NCBI RefSeq assembly: GCF_004027225.2
Contig: NC_044289.2
Coordinates: forward strand, 7,801,761-7,865,760
DNA: 64,000 nucleotides
Direction of reading: 5' to 3'
DNA from: Strigops habroptila
Taxonomy: Eukaryota > Chordata > Aves > Psittaciformes > Psittacidae
Position 1 is the first letter of the stretch; each line of letters begins with the position of its first letter. Shown here one piece after another: positions 23,801 to 38,800 of this stretch. The position numbers and the translations under genes were made by a program. The notes under the pieces are model-generated. The model worked only from the letters and a program-made list of their open reading frames with translations, ran no database searches and was not told the origin of the DNA.

Positions 23801-26800
23801 AAATTGGACTGTCCTGTGTTAATATTTCTTGTATTTTAACTTTATTAATGTTTAAAAAGCAGTTAAAATCATTAACTATTTTGATATCACTGCAATCTCA
23901 CTGGTTTCTGTAACGTAATCAAGGTCCTGGTGAAATAAAAATGCAAGGGATGTTTGAAGATAGAAGTTACTCCTATAGAAAATGTAGTTGATAGCCTTTC
24001 TAAAATGAAATAATGCAAGAACTAGTACTGTAATTATTTTATAGCCATGAAGTAAGCACTTCTGGAGAAGACAAAAGAGCTGCAAAAAAGCAAGTGAAGC
24101 AATAGGATTTTATTAATAGTGTTAGATGTATGTTTGTGGTCTTTGTCTTGTTAGTTTGCATTTCTGTGATTGCCAGTGATCTGACCATGTGCTGTGCATT
24201 AAATGGTATAGTTGATAAATGAGTCTATGAAATCTATATCTGCTAATATAATGAAAAAAGAATCCAGAGAGTTAACTTAATCTGACCAGAGGAAGTAATG
24301 TTATTTGGAAGAGCCCCATCACCATCTGTTTCACATCTGGGTGAGCAGATTGGTGACTGGTTCCCTGTGTTTGCTGCTTCTGCTCAAAAAGGCTGACAGA
24401 TGTGTGGAATTGGGGATTCTTTCCATGACTTGCCTTTCCTGCTTCCATTGATTATCAGGGCTGCAGACATTGCACATCCACCTTCTCCTCCTGTAATGCC
24501 ATTTAGAGAGTAGTGGTGCCCTTACTGCTACTTTGTGCTGTTTTGCAAGCAAATGCATAGCAAACTTGATCCTGGCTTTACTTCACGTTTTGTGTCGGCC
24601 TCTGTTGAACGTTAATATAAGTACTTGCTGGACAACAGGTAAAGGGAAGAAGACCAGAACTAAAAGCCATATAATCCTGAGATTTGCACTACACAGAGCA
24701 GAAATGTATCAGGAGATCAAAATGGGACAGTTTTTGTTTGTATTTGGGTAGTAATTACATGCAGATTAAAGCAATGATCTGCTCATAAAAAGGAAAGATT
24801 ACACAAGGAAGAAAAGCTCAGCTAAGATGCAACTCCTTTGTTCCAGAGGATAAATGTGAGTCAGCAAATTCTGCTACTAGCCAGTACCTAGCAGAAATCA
24901 GTGTATCGCAATAACTCTGTGTGCCTGTGAGGTGTGAAACAATGAATTGTAGTCTGTTGGGTTTGTGAGGGTTTATTTAAAGAATGATCATTACTATTCT
25001 TGCTGTTTGTTTTTCTTCCCTGATTACCATTAATTTCAGTAAATGTGTCAGGTAAATAACAATGATAGTTAACTTAGCAAAACACAATTATTCTTACCGC
25101 ATAAGTGTACCATCAACTTTATTTGCTTGAAGTAGTCAAGTGAGATTGTGGAAGAATATTAGTATGTGTTTTCTTTTTTAAGAAAGGGGGGAAATGTCTT
25201 ATTTTGAATTCTCTAATGCTTCTGAAAACTCAGTTATTTAGTCTTGTCACGAGTATCTGGGAGTCTCACAAACAAACATGAGGTACATTTGAAGATCTGA
25301 AAATTCTACATCTATTATAGCATTATGACACCAACTCAGTTCTAAATAATGGAAGGAAAAAATAACTTATGCTATACCTATAAAATTACCAGAAATATAA
25401 AAATTCACTCTTTGTTGCTATTTAGATTTTTAAGGCTAGTATTTGCTGCAGTAATTAATTCGGGGATATTGTAATTCATTGTGCTGGCTTACACTGATGG
25501 ACTTCTTAGTGCCAACTGTTGCCTTGTAGCCCTTAATGGTTCCTTCATAGCCATTTGTATCTATTGTCTCCATGATTATCTGAACTCTAGGGAACAAGCT
25601 AGTGCTGTGGTACTATAATTACATTACTAAGCGAAATACCTGTTTCTAACTGGCTTGTATTCAAAATAGCCAAAGATACTAAAACCATATTTGTAGCTGA
25701 TTTTTTTTTTTCTATTAACAAATGTAAAAACATTTTCTCCTGGATTTATTTTCTGGCATGTTCTGGCTGGTGGCCTATAGGAGGAGATGTCTGTGCTGAA
25801 AACCTTGCCAATTCAAGTTGTTCCTCATTCAACAGCTAAAAATTACTTGCACTATCAAGGAGTCAGGATAAATGGCAAGAGGTGAAAAGTTGCCAATGTA
25901 AGACACCACAGGACCTTATTTTACATGTTCCCTATGTGGAAGTATTAGACATGAGGGTGCATGTAACTGCTGAAACCAGACTAACAATCAAAGGCTAAGG
26001 AAAAGGAGCATATTTTAAGAAAGCAAGGATTTAACTTGGGCAAATTGAGCATCAAAAATAGATGCCTACCTAGTATGTGGCTTAGGTTGCTGCCAGGTGT
26101 AAAAAGAACAAACTAAGATTCAGAGAAAGTCAGAAGGAGTGGGAGGGCCATCTGGAAGTGCTGGACAGGACTGCTCTTGGCCCCACTTGAGAGACTTTGG
26201 CTGCCATCCATTCTGTGCACCAGGCTGAAGTCTGGTTGTATTCCCATTGATTAGCAAAAGCAAATCAGCTGAAAAAAAGCTTAGTTAGCCTTTTTATTTG
26301 TGTTGGACTGGTGGCTCTGAACTTCCTTTCATGTCAGTCACATCCTTAGTATTCCTACCCCCATTTGCTATTCCTTCTGGTTGAGTGCTGCATCATGGTC
26401 CCAAACCCATGGGACATAAGTGCTTCACTGCTAGCACTCTACACTGATGCTTTGAGCTCTGCTACCTGCCCATGGGGTCTGGGTACTCTGAGTCCCATAA
26501 AGAAAGAAATAATTCCATACCTATATGGTCATTGCAGCTCACATGGTCATCCTGAAGCCTGTGCTCACCATAAGGATTTGTCCATTATATTTTATCTGCT
26601 GGCTCTGCTTATTAAAACCTAAGCACTTGCTTTTCAAAATACAGTGCTAATTCTGCAGACCTGGTCCCGTTCTGTGTCAGCAAACATAGTGCTGTTCTTC
26701 ATCCACAGCCTATGGAACTGCTTAAAATGTTGAAGTCAAGGATACAAAAGGAAGGGGGAGAAAGTCTGTCAGCAATTACTTCTGTGCAAGGAAATGGTAT

Positions 26801-29800
26801 TGACATAATACTGCACTAACCATTACTCTTTTCTGTACAGTCTTTAATAAAAAAAATTGGTCAATCTAGCAAATTTCAGAATAAATATTCTTATTTTGCA
26901 TATGGTCTTACAGAAGAGGGACTTTGTGCAGCCATAGTGTTTGCCTTTCAGCATATGCTGATGAAGTGAAGGGAAAGGAAGGACAAATCTTCTGTAGTAT
27001 GACTGTCTCTTATTAAATACTTGAAAGGGAAATGCCTGTGTAGTAGTAGTATGAAATGCAATCTTGCAGCAGTGCTGTAAATTGCATATTGATTTTAGTT
27101 TCAGAGCAGTTATTAATCTCATTAAGTGAGCAGCTTTGATCTACTTGCAGACCTGGCCTAGAATTTAAGATGTTTTGCTTCTATCCCTAATACTGCCTCC
27201 GGATTGTGGAATGAGTTTGGAAAGAATGGCACTTCTGTGTCTCTGAAAACAAAATATCAGGCACTTTTCATCCAAGTACTGCCATTTCAAAGCCTTTCTC
27301 CTTCACAGTTTGCTGTGAATACAGCATGAGTCAAGTTCTTGTGTTCATCCCACCACAGCAGCATCAACTCTCCGGTGGTGGGATTTGCATTGCCTAGTGT
27401 CTGAGCAGAAACAGTTTGAACTGTTTTGACACAAGAGACACACTGCAGAGCTCATGCTGGTGATATTTTCCAGGTCTTTCATTCCTTCCATGATAATTAG
27501 AGATAAAAGGAACTTGATAGGTTCATGGGCTACTTTTTGGTTGGTTGGTTTCCTTAATGACAAGCTTATATTCCTATTTTTATACTAAAGACAGTTTTCC
27601 TGTGCTTCGTTTTTTTTATCTTACATAAAGCAGAAGTTTAGAATCTATTACAATTATTTTCCAATGGATATTGTTTCTGCTTTCTTTAGCTGGGGAAAGG
27701 TTTGCTTTTTGCTTCCTTCCCAAGTTTCCAACTACAATTAGAAGTTAGTGCTTCACTTTTTTCATGTAGTACTACAGGAGACTTAGGAAACTGTAACTGA
27801 TACTTAGTGGCCCTGACTGAAGAGCTGAATAGGTCGTTGGGCAGCTACTTATTCGTACCTTTTCTTTGCATGCGAGTACACTGAAATAAGTACTCATGAA
27901 ATATTGCAGAATATTATTGTGAAAGGGTCTTGCCAATGTGAGTTGGTTTGGTTTTTTTTTTACATAAATAGCAACAGAGAATCCAGGGGAAGAAATTTTC
28001 CTCTATTAATGTGCACACAAAGGAATAAAAATCTACTTACCTGGACAGAACAGGTTGTACTGACACACTCTGGTTCCTTTGCATGCTTAAATATGACCAA
28101 AACACAATAAGAAAGCAAATGTCAATGTTAGAAGTGAAGAAGTTAAGAGCCAGCTCCCCAGCAACTGGTAAAATGCTGGCTGCAACTGAGTCCTGCCACC
28201 ACAGCCCTTGCTTTGTCCCCTGCTTCCATTGCTGCCAGTGTTTCAGTCAAGTCACTTGAGGTTCGTGCTGGCACTTCTCACCTCTATGGTTTATGGAAGC
28301 TCCCACCTCCTGCTGATCAGGACCAGGCCTGAGCTGTGAAGCAGGGGTCTAGCAGGGATGCTCGATCACAGAGTTAAGGCTGTGGGGAAGTTAGATGTCA
28401 CAGCTGGATGCTGCAACTCTGTTCTGCATTTCCCAGGGACATGACCAGGGACCCTGGGTGCTGCTGCAGGAGGACAGTATCAAAGGGATGCAGGCATGTG
28501 TTGTACAGCGTCTGCTGATGCTTATGTGGTGTTACGCAAAATCCTTCAGGGGGGTGGAACGTTGGGGTAATTCAGCTGTGAAGAGCTAAGGGGTAGTTTT
28601 GAAAGCTGTGCTCTACATATATTCTGCTTTCCGTACCTTAAAAAGGAAACTGAACGCTGCAGGTCTGTGCTGTGGAAGGCAGGTGTTTTAATCAGGATGT
28701 GTTGGCATCTGGGGTTTTATTGCTGTTAAAGTAAAATGTGAAGGCATAATATTGACTAGACTATTGCAATTATCATCTGAAATAATTTCAATTTTACACC
28801 AAAACTGACAATTTTAAAATTCTAATTTAGCAAGTCAGTTTGAGACTGTCAGGTTTTCACTTATAATGAAGCTGATCTAAATCCATCCTTGAAATCTGTG
28901 GTGATGATTGACAGGGAAATCAGATATATATTCTAGTCAAAGTAGGGAAGAGAAGCTCATGCTGAGGAGAAGCTGTAAGGTTTACCTCTTGACAAGCCTC
29001 CTCTTTTTTACTGGGGTTTCACACCACATAGTCTGTAATTCAGTCTCCCATCCACAAAACATATACAACAGTGTTTTTTCTTGTCTCTTGTTTTTTTTTG
29101 TCTTCTGTAAAGCAGGAGCTTTCTCCAGTCTGCATACAGAGTGTTGGGGATTTTCACCTCAGTTCTGCTATCAATGTGCCATTGTAATATAAAATCATAA
29201 CATATACTTTTAAGATGAAAGATCTTTTCACATCTGAAATGTGATTGTCAAGGAGAATTATCTGTGAGAATTTGGCAGGGGGGGAAATGTGATTAAGAGC
29301 AGTTTGTGGGTAACGAGTCAGAAACACAAGGATAAGAAGTCTGGCTCAGATGTGATTTATAAGTATTCAAATCAGGCTTAAACTAACCTACAGACAATAC
29401 AGGAGAAGTGCAAGTAGAAACGGCACTATGGAGAGCAGGCAACAAGGCAGACTACTGGAAAAATGAATGAAATAAGTTATGACTGCAAAGCCCTGTGGGG
29501 AGTTTGGCAAGCCAGGAAACAAAATCAATCCTTGCAGTTTCCACCCTTTTTTCCCACTCAGCTTTGACAGAGGAAAGTGTAATATATTAATATGTAACTT
29601 TGTCTCAAGTTTTACTGACTTTTCTTTTGTATCTCACTTCTTTAATCTTTATTGGAAAGTAAAATATCCTCAGCATGTCCACTGGGCTTAGCAGTCAAAA
29701 ACCTGGGCCGTTATCTGACTTTAGCAGTTGAGGGGAGACTGTGGAGAACATAAAACTTGCACCTACTTCAATGAGGAGTAACAGGAAAGAAAATCAGACA

Positions 29801-32800
29801 TGCAGGTCCGATCGATGCATGGCAGCTTGTATTTAGCACAGGAAGACAACAGGGTCTGTCAGCAAGCTGCACTCTGTGTAGTCCTCCCAGAGGCTCCACA
29901 TCTCAGATTTAGTTTATTAAAGAGCGAGGTCACCATAATTAATTGTACAACCGATATAACTCTTCTGCTGTGCTGGATAATTACTGTTCTATGCTTCTGT
30001 TTGTAGTGGATGCAAAGGCAAGTGTTGCACGGGATAATGTGGCCGTTTCTTCCCCAAAGACAATGGAGCAGAGCCCCGTTCCTGAGGCGGGCGGGCAGAG
30101 CCTTGGGAGCGCTGCCAGCAGAGCTCTGCCATCTGCTAAACCCCGCTCTGTCTTCGCGTTTGCATGGTCTGTACCAGGGCGTACTGAAGATCCAGCTACA
30201 GATTCATCAGTTGGAGCGGGGAAACTTGATGTCAGCTCGGAGGCGCCCAGAGTGAACAAAGCACCAAGTGACAGCACAGAGGTTCCTGCGGCAGCTGGGT
30301 GGGAGGAAGGAGCACATAAAAACCTGACCCAGGCCCCGGTGGCACCATCCCTTCATGACATCGATCTCACAGCATCGGTGACACCTGAGGGAGAGGATGC
30401 AACTGCCTCAAAGCCAAAACAAGTAACCTTCTTTGACAGGATCTTCAAGCTGGAGAAGGGAAAGGAAAGGAGTAAAGTGCAAATTGATACCCAGGAGGAA
30501 AGGCAGACTTCAGACCTTCCTGACGGGCACATCACAGCGAAAGAGGCTGCTGGATTACAGAGCACATCAAACAGTGTCCCAAAGGGGAAGGCAAGTGCTT
30601 GAGTAGGAATATCCATTTCACTCTTAATGAAACCTCTTAGGAATATTAATAGCACAGGACAACGTAATGCCGCGATGCTGTGTGACTGAATCAGTGTTGT
30701 GGGGTGGCTGAATAGAGGTATGGGAGAGGAACCTAAAGCAGAGTGGGAATAGCTCTGATGTCTGCCTCATGACTAAATGCTGGCATCTGACCTCAAGTTT
30801 AAATTCGCTTGTAATTCTCTGAAAGGTTTGGGCAAGATAGCTGTGTTCACGCTTCAATTGCCAGGATGATGAACAGCAGCCAGCTACAAGTGAAAGCAAA
30901 AATACCTGAAAGTAAAATTGTTTCTTGTGGTTTAGAAGCTTGAAGTTTGATGCTGGATGGTTTTACAGTAGTTCCATTGCATGTTTTGTGCCATTCTTAA
31001 AATAGTCACTCTTCAGCAATAGCTGCTTGTTGCATACCCTACATAATAGAGTAAGTAATATTACGCAGTAGCAATTCTTGCATTCTTAGCTATTGTGATT
31101 TTTTCCTTTTTATAGTCAAGGAAACATGGTCCCTTAGAATTGATTTTACAGGATGAGAATGTGACATAAGAAATTAACTTGCCTGAGAGCACACTATTCA
31201 AAGGAGCTGAAAACAGACCTGGGTTTAGTTTTTGCACTTTCTGCAAAGTTTGATATCAGCAAATATACTCTAGGATTAATTTTTAAGTAATTAACTATTG
31301 AAAAAGTCCATCCCCCAGATGGGGATAAGTGTCATAACTTGTATTAGCTCTGCTGGAGAGGGGCCAGCGTGCACTAATTGGTGATCTAGCTCAAATACTG
31401 TCCAACGGCAGTAACAGGAGGGAGAAACTAGCTGCATGGCTCCCTCATCACAATCTGTAAATGCCATTTTAATAGTAACTGCATTTGTTGGCCTAGTTCA
31501 GGCTTGCAAATAAGACTGCTGTATGATTGGTAATGCTTTGAATAGTGTTGAATGTAGTTCACAAGATGCTCACTGCTTGCACTGATAACATTGCAAGGTG
31601 TGCCCAAAAGTCTCTTCAATTTTAATTCTACCTTGTCTCCTCTATCTTACGCCTCCTCACATTTGAAGATCATATTTTTTATATAAATTGTAATATTTTT
31701 CTGAAGTCATTTGTAAGACTGAACAGTTGTATTTTTTACTATTGCCCTCCAGAAGTGGCACCCATCACTGGTATTTCAGACAGCTATATATGCGCATTTA
31801 AAGAATCTGTAGTCTCAACCTAGCAGCACATCAAGTCATTCACTACATAAACAGAACAGGGTGAATAATTCAGAATGAATAATCTATTCAGTGCATACTG
31901 ACACTTCTGTTTGTAGCTTATAAGACTGAAGCTTTTCAACATTGTAAATTCCTGCAGATATTTTTGACTAATACACACAAAGAATAGCTTTTCCTGTGAC
32001 TTGCAAGAATTGTTACTTTTACAATTAAAGGCAGAATTAATAATTTCCTATTTTGCCATGATTGTAAACTACAAAGCGTGAAAGGTCACAGTTTGTGCTG
32101 TTAAAGTAATAGAGTGTGAGTCTCTAACGGAATAGCAGTCTGAGGCAGCTTTAACCGCAAGTCAGAGTTAAACATTTGCTGGTAGCAAATAGTCATGTTG
32201 GGAAAGCTCAACTAAGCACATGTTTGTAACAAGCAACATGACAAGATAATCTAAGATAATTCTGCCATTTCAAACAGATATTAGAAGCGTTCTCTCAGAT
32301 CAAGGGGGTTTTTTTCTATCAGTAATGCCTAGCTTTCTCATTACTTCTGAATCTCTGCTCCAGTCTTCAGCCTACATCTACCACATCCTGAACCTCACTA
32401 ACGGGAATAATCTGGAAATCCTGGGCACTCATCAGCTGTAGGGTGTGTTTGGTATGTGTGTAAGAGTTTGCAGGATCCTAGCCCACACAACAGCTTTTGA
32501 CGTGCTTGAGGAAAGGTCTCCTGTGTAACAACATTGCCTGTGCATCTTTTACATGTGTACTTAAAGCTGTACCATAGAAAATCTTTGAGGACTCACAAAA
32601 TCAGGTTCGAGTTGCTCAGAGTAAGTGAATGGCAGAACTGTATCACAGGGGAGAGTGAAATTTTAACCTTATCCTTAATTTTCTGGAGTATTTCTATCTT
32701 TGATTCTTCAAATATGAAAAGGAATGTATGTGCAGCACAGAGAAGTTAAGGACCTTTTCTGGGAGAAATATATGGATTAAACACTGCTGATATGTTGTCA

Positions 32801-35800
32801 AACTAACTTCATTTCTAAAACAAAGGCTGTGGTTCTCCCTTGCAGCACAGTTGCCTTCTGTTCCCACTGAAGTTGCTAGTTCTCCTGTCGGATGGGAGAA
32901 TGACCAAGTCTAATTTAATTTCTGTTACTGTAGTAACTACAAACTGTTACCAAATAATCGTACTAAAAATCCAGATATTGCTGCCAACAGTTTCTTCCCC
33001 CCCCCCCCCCCCTTTTTTTTTTTTTTGGTGGATTATGACTTGTAGTATCTGTAAAAGCTAAAAGCAAAGCAAAGTTTCCCTGAATTGAGTGCCAACACAA
33101 AACAAACAGCATTGCTGGTAAGTAAGAGAGAGGCTCCACAGTTGTAGCTTAAGAGCTGCACAAACATTCTGTGTTTGGTGAACCACTCTTTATTTTTGTG
33201 GTCTACAAAACTACATTCAGAACACAGCATAATTAAAACAAGGACAGAATTCATGAATTCATGAAGCATTTACTATGTAAGCCAAAGAAAAGATAAATTA
33301 TATGCCTGAAATGTTTCACTGAGCCATGATTCATACAAACAAAAGTGCTGGCAGGGATACATTCTTTTGATATGTTTTTCTAATGAGTGAACTGAAACTA
33401 CAGTATAAGTATTTAAGATGTTTATTACCCCCAAATTTGGCTCCTCAAAGAAATGAACTGAACATTTACACAGTATCTGTTAACTTCTAATGCTGACTTC
33501 TGTTATTTCTAGAGTTTTCTTTCACTATTTGCCTCCAGGGCTTTGCACAGTGCGTTATGCAGTGAGCTGCTGCAGAGGGGTTTGTGGTTATTTGACTATG
33601 GCTCTGAAAATGTGACATTGTAGGACTCCACATTATCTCTCCCTGATTTATATGCTGATGGCCTGAGTCTCTGCTGCTTCCTACAGCAGTACTCCCATGA
33701 AAGGCCAAGATTGCAGCATCTATCAAAGTCCAAGTCTGAGTTGTATCTCAGTCACTAATGGCAGTCTTAGCTTGGGAATTCTGGAGTAGGGTTCCTCATG
33801 CAGTAGTAGATCATTATGGGGCCCATTTGTGTTCTGCAAGTCAGAGTTTAGGGATTTTTGGATGGTGCTGTGATTCCTGTGCTCTGCACGGGCTGCAATA
33901 GCTTTCACTTCTTCAGGACAAAGTGTGTTCCAGGGAGATACCCTGGAACAGCTAGTGCTATCAGACTTGGTACCTGTCACCACTGCAGTTGTCCCAGGTG
34001 GTACCTGCTGCTGCTAACAGCTCTTTGCTGCAGTACTGAGCCAAAAGATTCTTTCCTCCTAAACACAGTGCAACCCATGACCAGAGCTTGGGCTTGTGTG
34101 TATGAAAAAGGATGTCTGATAGCATCCAGTACTTCAGTTACGAAGCTGGGTTTGTTTAGAAACGTATCTTCTGCCTCCTGCTTCTTTGGTTTCTTGCCTC
34201 GTGCGTTTGTTGACCCTTTAATATCTGAAAGAGAGCCAGCATTCTTCATATGACCCGGGCTCTCTAGATGGCATCTCTGGAAGCAGGGCTGCCAAAGCTG
34301 GCCTGGCCACGCATGTTCTGCATGGTACATATTGTTCTTGGAGCCATTCTGGCCCGTAACTGGCTGCTGGGCAAAGTGGTGTGTTAGAAACCTTGTAAGA
34401 AACTTCTAAATAGCCTGTTGAAGCACTCCCAACCACTGTGCTGCGTTTCTTCCTGGGTAAACTTGGAAAACAGTGGGTGGAGAATTAGACAGAAGTCTAT
34501 TCTTGCAAGTAAAACCTTGTGCATTTTAACTCCTTAAATGCTGCACAGAGACTGGCCACTCCATGCTTATCTTTCCTGACGACAAACTAGCCCTCTGAAG
34601 TTTTAAAACGTTTCTCTTTAGCCTACTCCTTCTTTTAGTGACCTACAGAAATGTGTGTCCTCTGCAAATCCTATACAAATATCATGGCCCAGTACAGGGA
34701 AAGGTTCTCAAGAGTACAACTTTATTTTAACTTTTCCTAGTAGAAATTGCACTGAACTATGTTCGAATTGCCAAGCTAGGAAAAAGCCCTTGGTGTCACT
34801 TAGAGCTCCAGGTAGTCTGAGAGCAGTGATTTGAAGATGCTGTTTACTGGAGACACATGGGCAGGCTCATCAGTTTTCTTTTTTGTCCTGATTTTTCCTC
34901 TGGAGTAATCTGGGCATTTAGTATCCTAACAACTGCTTCTCAGGTCACTGTTTCTGAAGTGACCAGATGTGTACTGCTGTCTAAATAGCTGGGGATGGTA
35001 ACTTCTGCTGAAGAAATACGGCACTGCCATATCTGCTGTTCAGTAAGGTCTCAAATCCCCTACCAAAGTGGAGGCTACTACTGTGCTCGGCACAAATTAC
35101 TTTAATAATAGACAGATCCAGCCTTGCACTTACCATGTAGACATAGAGACGAAAGGGAGGAGGATTATTGGTAACAGGCATTACTAGACAGATGTAGTAC
35201 ACTTGTATATTAGGGGACATGAGGACTTGCCTCATGCTGCTCTGTCCTGCACATTTGTGTTGGCTTTACCTGTGCAGGCTCAAGCGAAAGTGGCCAGAAT
35301 GGCAGACAAATTCAGTGCAAAAGGGTGCCAACCTCTCCCAAACTGGTCCAAGAGAGTTTTTTGAGAATCAGACCCTTGTTTAAGTGTCTAAACAGAAACT
35401 GCATGACTTGATATTACATACTGGTGAGCGCTTGAGCATTGGAAAACATCAAAAAACATTTTTGGGCTCTGGGAACTTTAATTCCAGGAAGAGAGGAGGC
35501 AGCTCCATCTGACTCAGAAGAATTCCTTTGAGTTGTTGCTTTTTGTGTTTGTTAGATAAAAATTATTTCTGGAATTGCAGAATACAGAGTATCAGAAGCA
35601 ATCTTTGTATGGTACAGTCAGACACTGAGCCATCAAAGGCCAAGATCTCTGCATTTGTTCTTATTCACAAGTTCAGCCTTGAAAAGAGAAAAGTGGTGTT
35701 GTTTGGGATGCTGTGTGCAACTTTACTTGTATTTGTTATACTTGGTAGCTGAGAACAATGTTCCTTCAACCAATGGGAAATGCTGAATGTATTAGAAAAG

Positions 35801-38800
35801 AGGGGGGAAAGAGATGTATAAATGCTCCATTGTTCTGAATACGTAGGCTGGAGAAATATGGTTGGAATTAGGGTTGTGACTCTCAGAGCAACATAATGCA
35901 AGTCACAAATGTTACTTTTGCATTCCACTGGAAATTAAGCAAGTTAGGACTGAGGGAACTCTGCCCCCTTTTTTATAGGAGATAGATGCCTGCAACCAAA
36001 AAGACCTACAGCAGGACTCTGCAGGTGCCAACAGCCTCACTGCTGAGCAACCTCAACAGGCAGAGGGAAAACAAGCAAGCCCTCAAACAGCTGTTGCAGT
36101 AGATAACTCCGTCATGAGTTTCCTTAAAACACTGGTAAGCTTTTGCCTTTCCGTTTCATCTTTAGGCTATGCTTATAAAAACCCCATGTGGACATGTTGA
36201 GCTAAACATAACGTGTTCGCTGTCATGGGCACTGAGAAGTAATGAAGCCAGATGCCTTAGAGAATGACTTGAGAGTGATGGAGAGATGTGTAGGTACAGT
36301 GCAGTTATGATCAAATGATGACCTACTCTGGAAACTTCCACTTCTGCATAGATACTCATAGACCTGGAGATATTTACCTGTCCTAAGGATTTTTCTGCAT
36401 GGTGAAACTTTATTTTGCAATAGCTCTAAAATTCATTTTTATGGATTAATTGGATGTATAAGCTTGAATAATATTTCTTTGGTCCAGATATTTTCATTTT
36501 AGCCATTAATTTGTTGGCAAACACTTATAGTACAAATTTCCCCATATGGGGGGAAAGCAGTATTTGTGTTTATTTCACCTTCGTTAGAATAAAACTGCTA
36601 GTTTCAAATATCTGATCTTTCAGATCTTTCAGAAGACTGATTTGGGTGTGACTGTTTATTTTTCTCAAATATATTTAAGGTCTCCCCAAGCAAAGCTGAA
36701 GCCAAAAGTGATTCTGAAGACAAGGTAGGCAGATTCCTCATTCTATCACTGCTCACCAGATGTTTTTGATACTGCTATTTCCTCCTCATTGTGTTGCTTT
36801 TTCCCTAGTTGATGTTATCATTTGAAGTAATTTTAAATATTTTCCCCATGAATAAATTTGAAAGGAAGGTGAGCTTGAACAGCGCAGTTCTTCACATCCA
36901 ATGTTACAACCAAGATCTGAACTGTAGCATTTTCTGCAAGGTTGATGATGACCTGGTAACACTTTTCGTTGTTACTCTGACTTGTCCTTGATTTAAAACT
37001 AGAGGTCCCTGCAGTGAAATCCTCCTGCGTCCACAGACAACTGCTGCTCAGGACTCTTCCCTTTACACGCAGAGATGCGGATCAGGGCTTTGTGTTTTAA
37101 GCAGGGTGAATTGAACACTCAGCTGTTCTAATAAATGCATTGGGCTGACTGCAAGTGTGTGATGTTCCTGCTGGGAACTGAAATCTGTATTGGGTGGACA
37201 GGTACAGAACCAGTCTGAGAAACACTCCTCCATGCAATGGGCAGGTGTGGCCTCTTGATTTCCTCCTTACAAATCATTTGTTCTTGAATTCCACTGACAA
37301 GAGGAAATGTGCTTCTTATTGTCCATAAGCAGTGCTGGTCCTTTACATGTGAATTCAGAAAAGCTTCATTATTATAGCTTTCATTTGCTATTAGAGATAT
37401 TGAAAATACCAGATTGATCCAATGTATTTAACAATCTTGTAAAAATAAAGTGGAAAACCCTAAACTGTCAAAATTAAGTTGAAAACAGTCATCTAAAAAT
37501 GGAAAAATATAGGTGTTTAAAGACTTCTCCTTTCCCCCTTTTTCCTGTTCTGTTAGTGCCAAAACTTACAATAGCTTCAACAGAAGTAGAAGTGAGACAA
37601 TTTGTATTAAGCTGTCTTCTATCTTCCAGTGTTTCCATGTCTTACAAGCATATCGCTGCATAACAAGGAACTTCCAGATTATATGTCCTTACACATTGTT
37701 ATTGATATAATAACTAAAGTTCTTATTGTGATGCCTGTGATAAAGTTTAATTAACACATAAAGAATAAAACCCTACAAAAGGAAATGGTCTTTCCATGTA
37801 ACTATTAGGTGGCCAAAATACACTACAGGCATCAACATTTCTGTTTTCAATCTTATTTTTCATCCCTTTTGTCCCATTCAATTTTCATACAGTCTGGTAC
37901 TAAAATGAAGTTGGCTTTTCCAGAAAGTGGGGGGGATACACCTCACTCCCCAATTATAGCTCAATGACTCTGGAAATCATTAACCAGGGCTAAGGTCTTC
38001 AAAGATATCCAGAAAAGGTGGTTCTCAAATTGCATGGTTTCAGTGAGACTTGTAGCACTTTCGACAACTCTTGAAGAATCCAGTTGTTCAGTCCCGTTTG
38101 CATACCTGACTTTATTGAGTACACCAGACTTTATTGAGCATACCCATGTGTTTCTATAACTGGTGCCTGCTGGTGCGGGTGTACTGTGATTTGGAAACAA
38201 ATACACTGTTTGGGTTTGGTTTTCTCACACCTGTGAGGATAAACAAATCCAGGTGACTAGCAGGATATGCAAACATTATAGACAGGTTAAACGAGAGTTC
38301 TTCTCTACAAAGAATTCCTTTATCTTCACTATCTTCTTGATACAAAGAATGACATTTTCACTATATTTAAGAGAAAATGGTTAGTTTATCAACTGTCATA
38401 TAGAAAAGCTCCAGATTTTCCAGCTACTATGTAAAATGAAATAATGGTCATTTTCCCCCTGAGAAATAACTATCTTAACAGTAAAGATATGCTCTTAAGT
38501 GAGGCTTTCTCCTTCATGCAGTCTGAGCCTGTCTGAATGTTTTCATGTGGTTTAGCTGGCACAGGGACTACTTTTGAGTCCTTGTCACACTTTCTTTTTG
38601 GCCGCTCCTGCACCCCCTTTGCAGGGTAAAGCTGGAATTTACCACACAGGGGCTGATATGTTCCCAGTATGTCTCAGCAGTTCTCTCCCGTGGTGAAGAG
38701 GACAGACAAGCTTCCTCATAAATCTGAGGAACAGCTTTGCAAAGTATAGCAGCATGCTCCTTCCTGCTGAAGCACAGAGGTGTGTGGCATCAGCGAAGCT

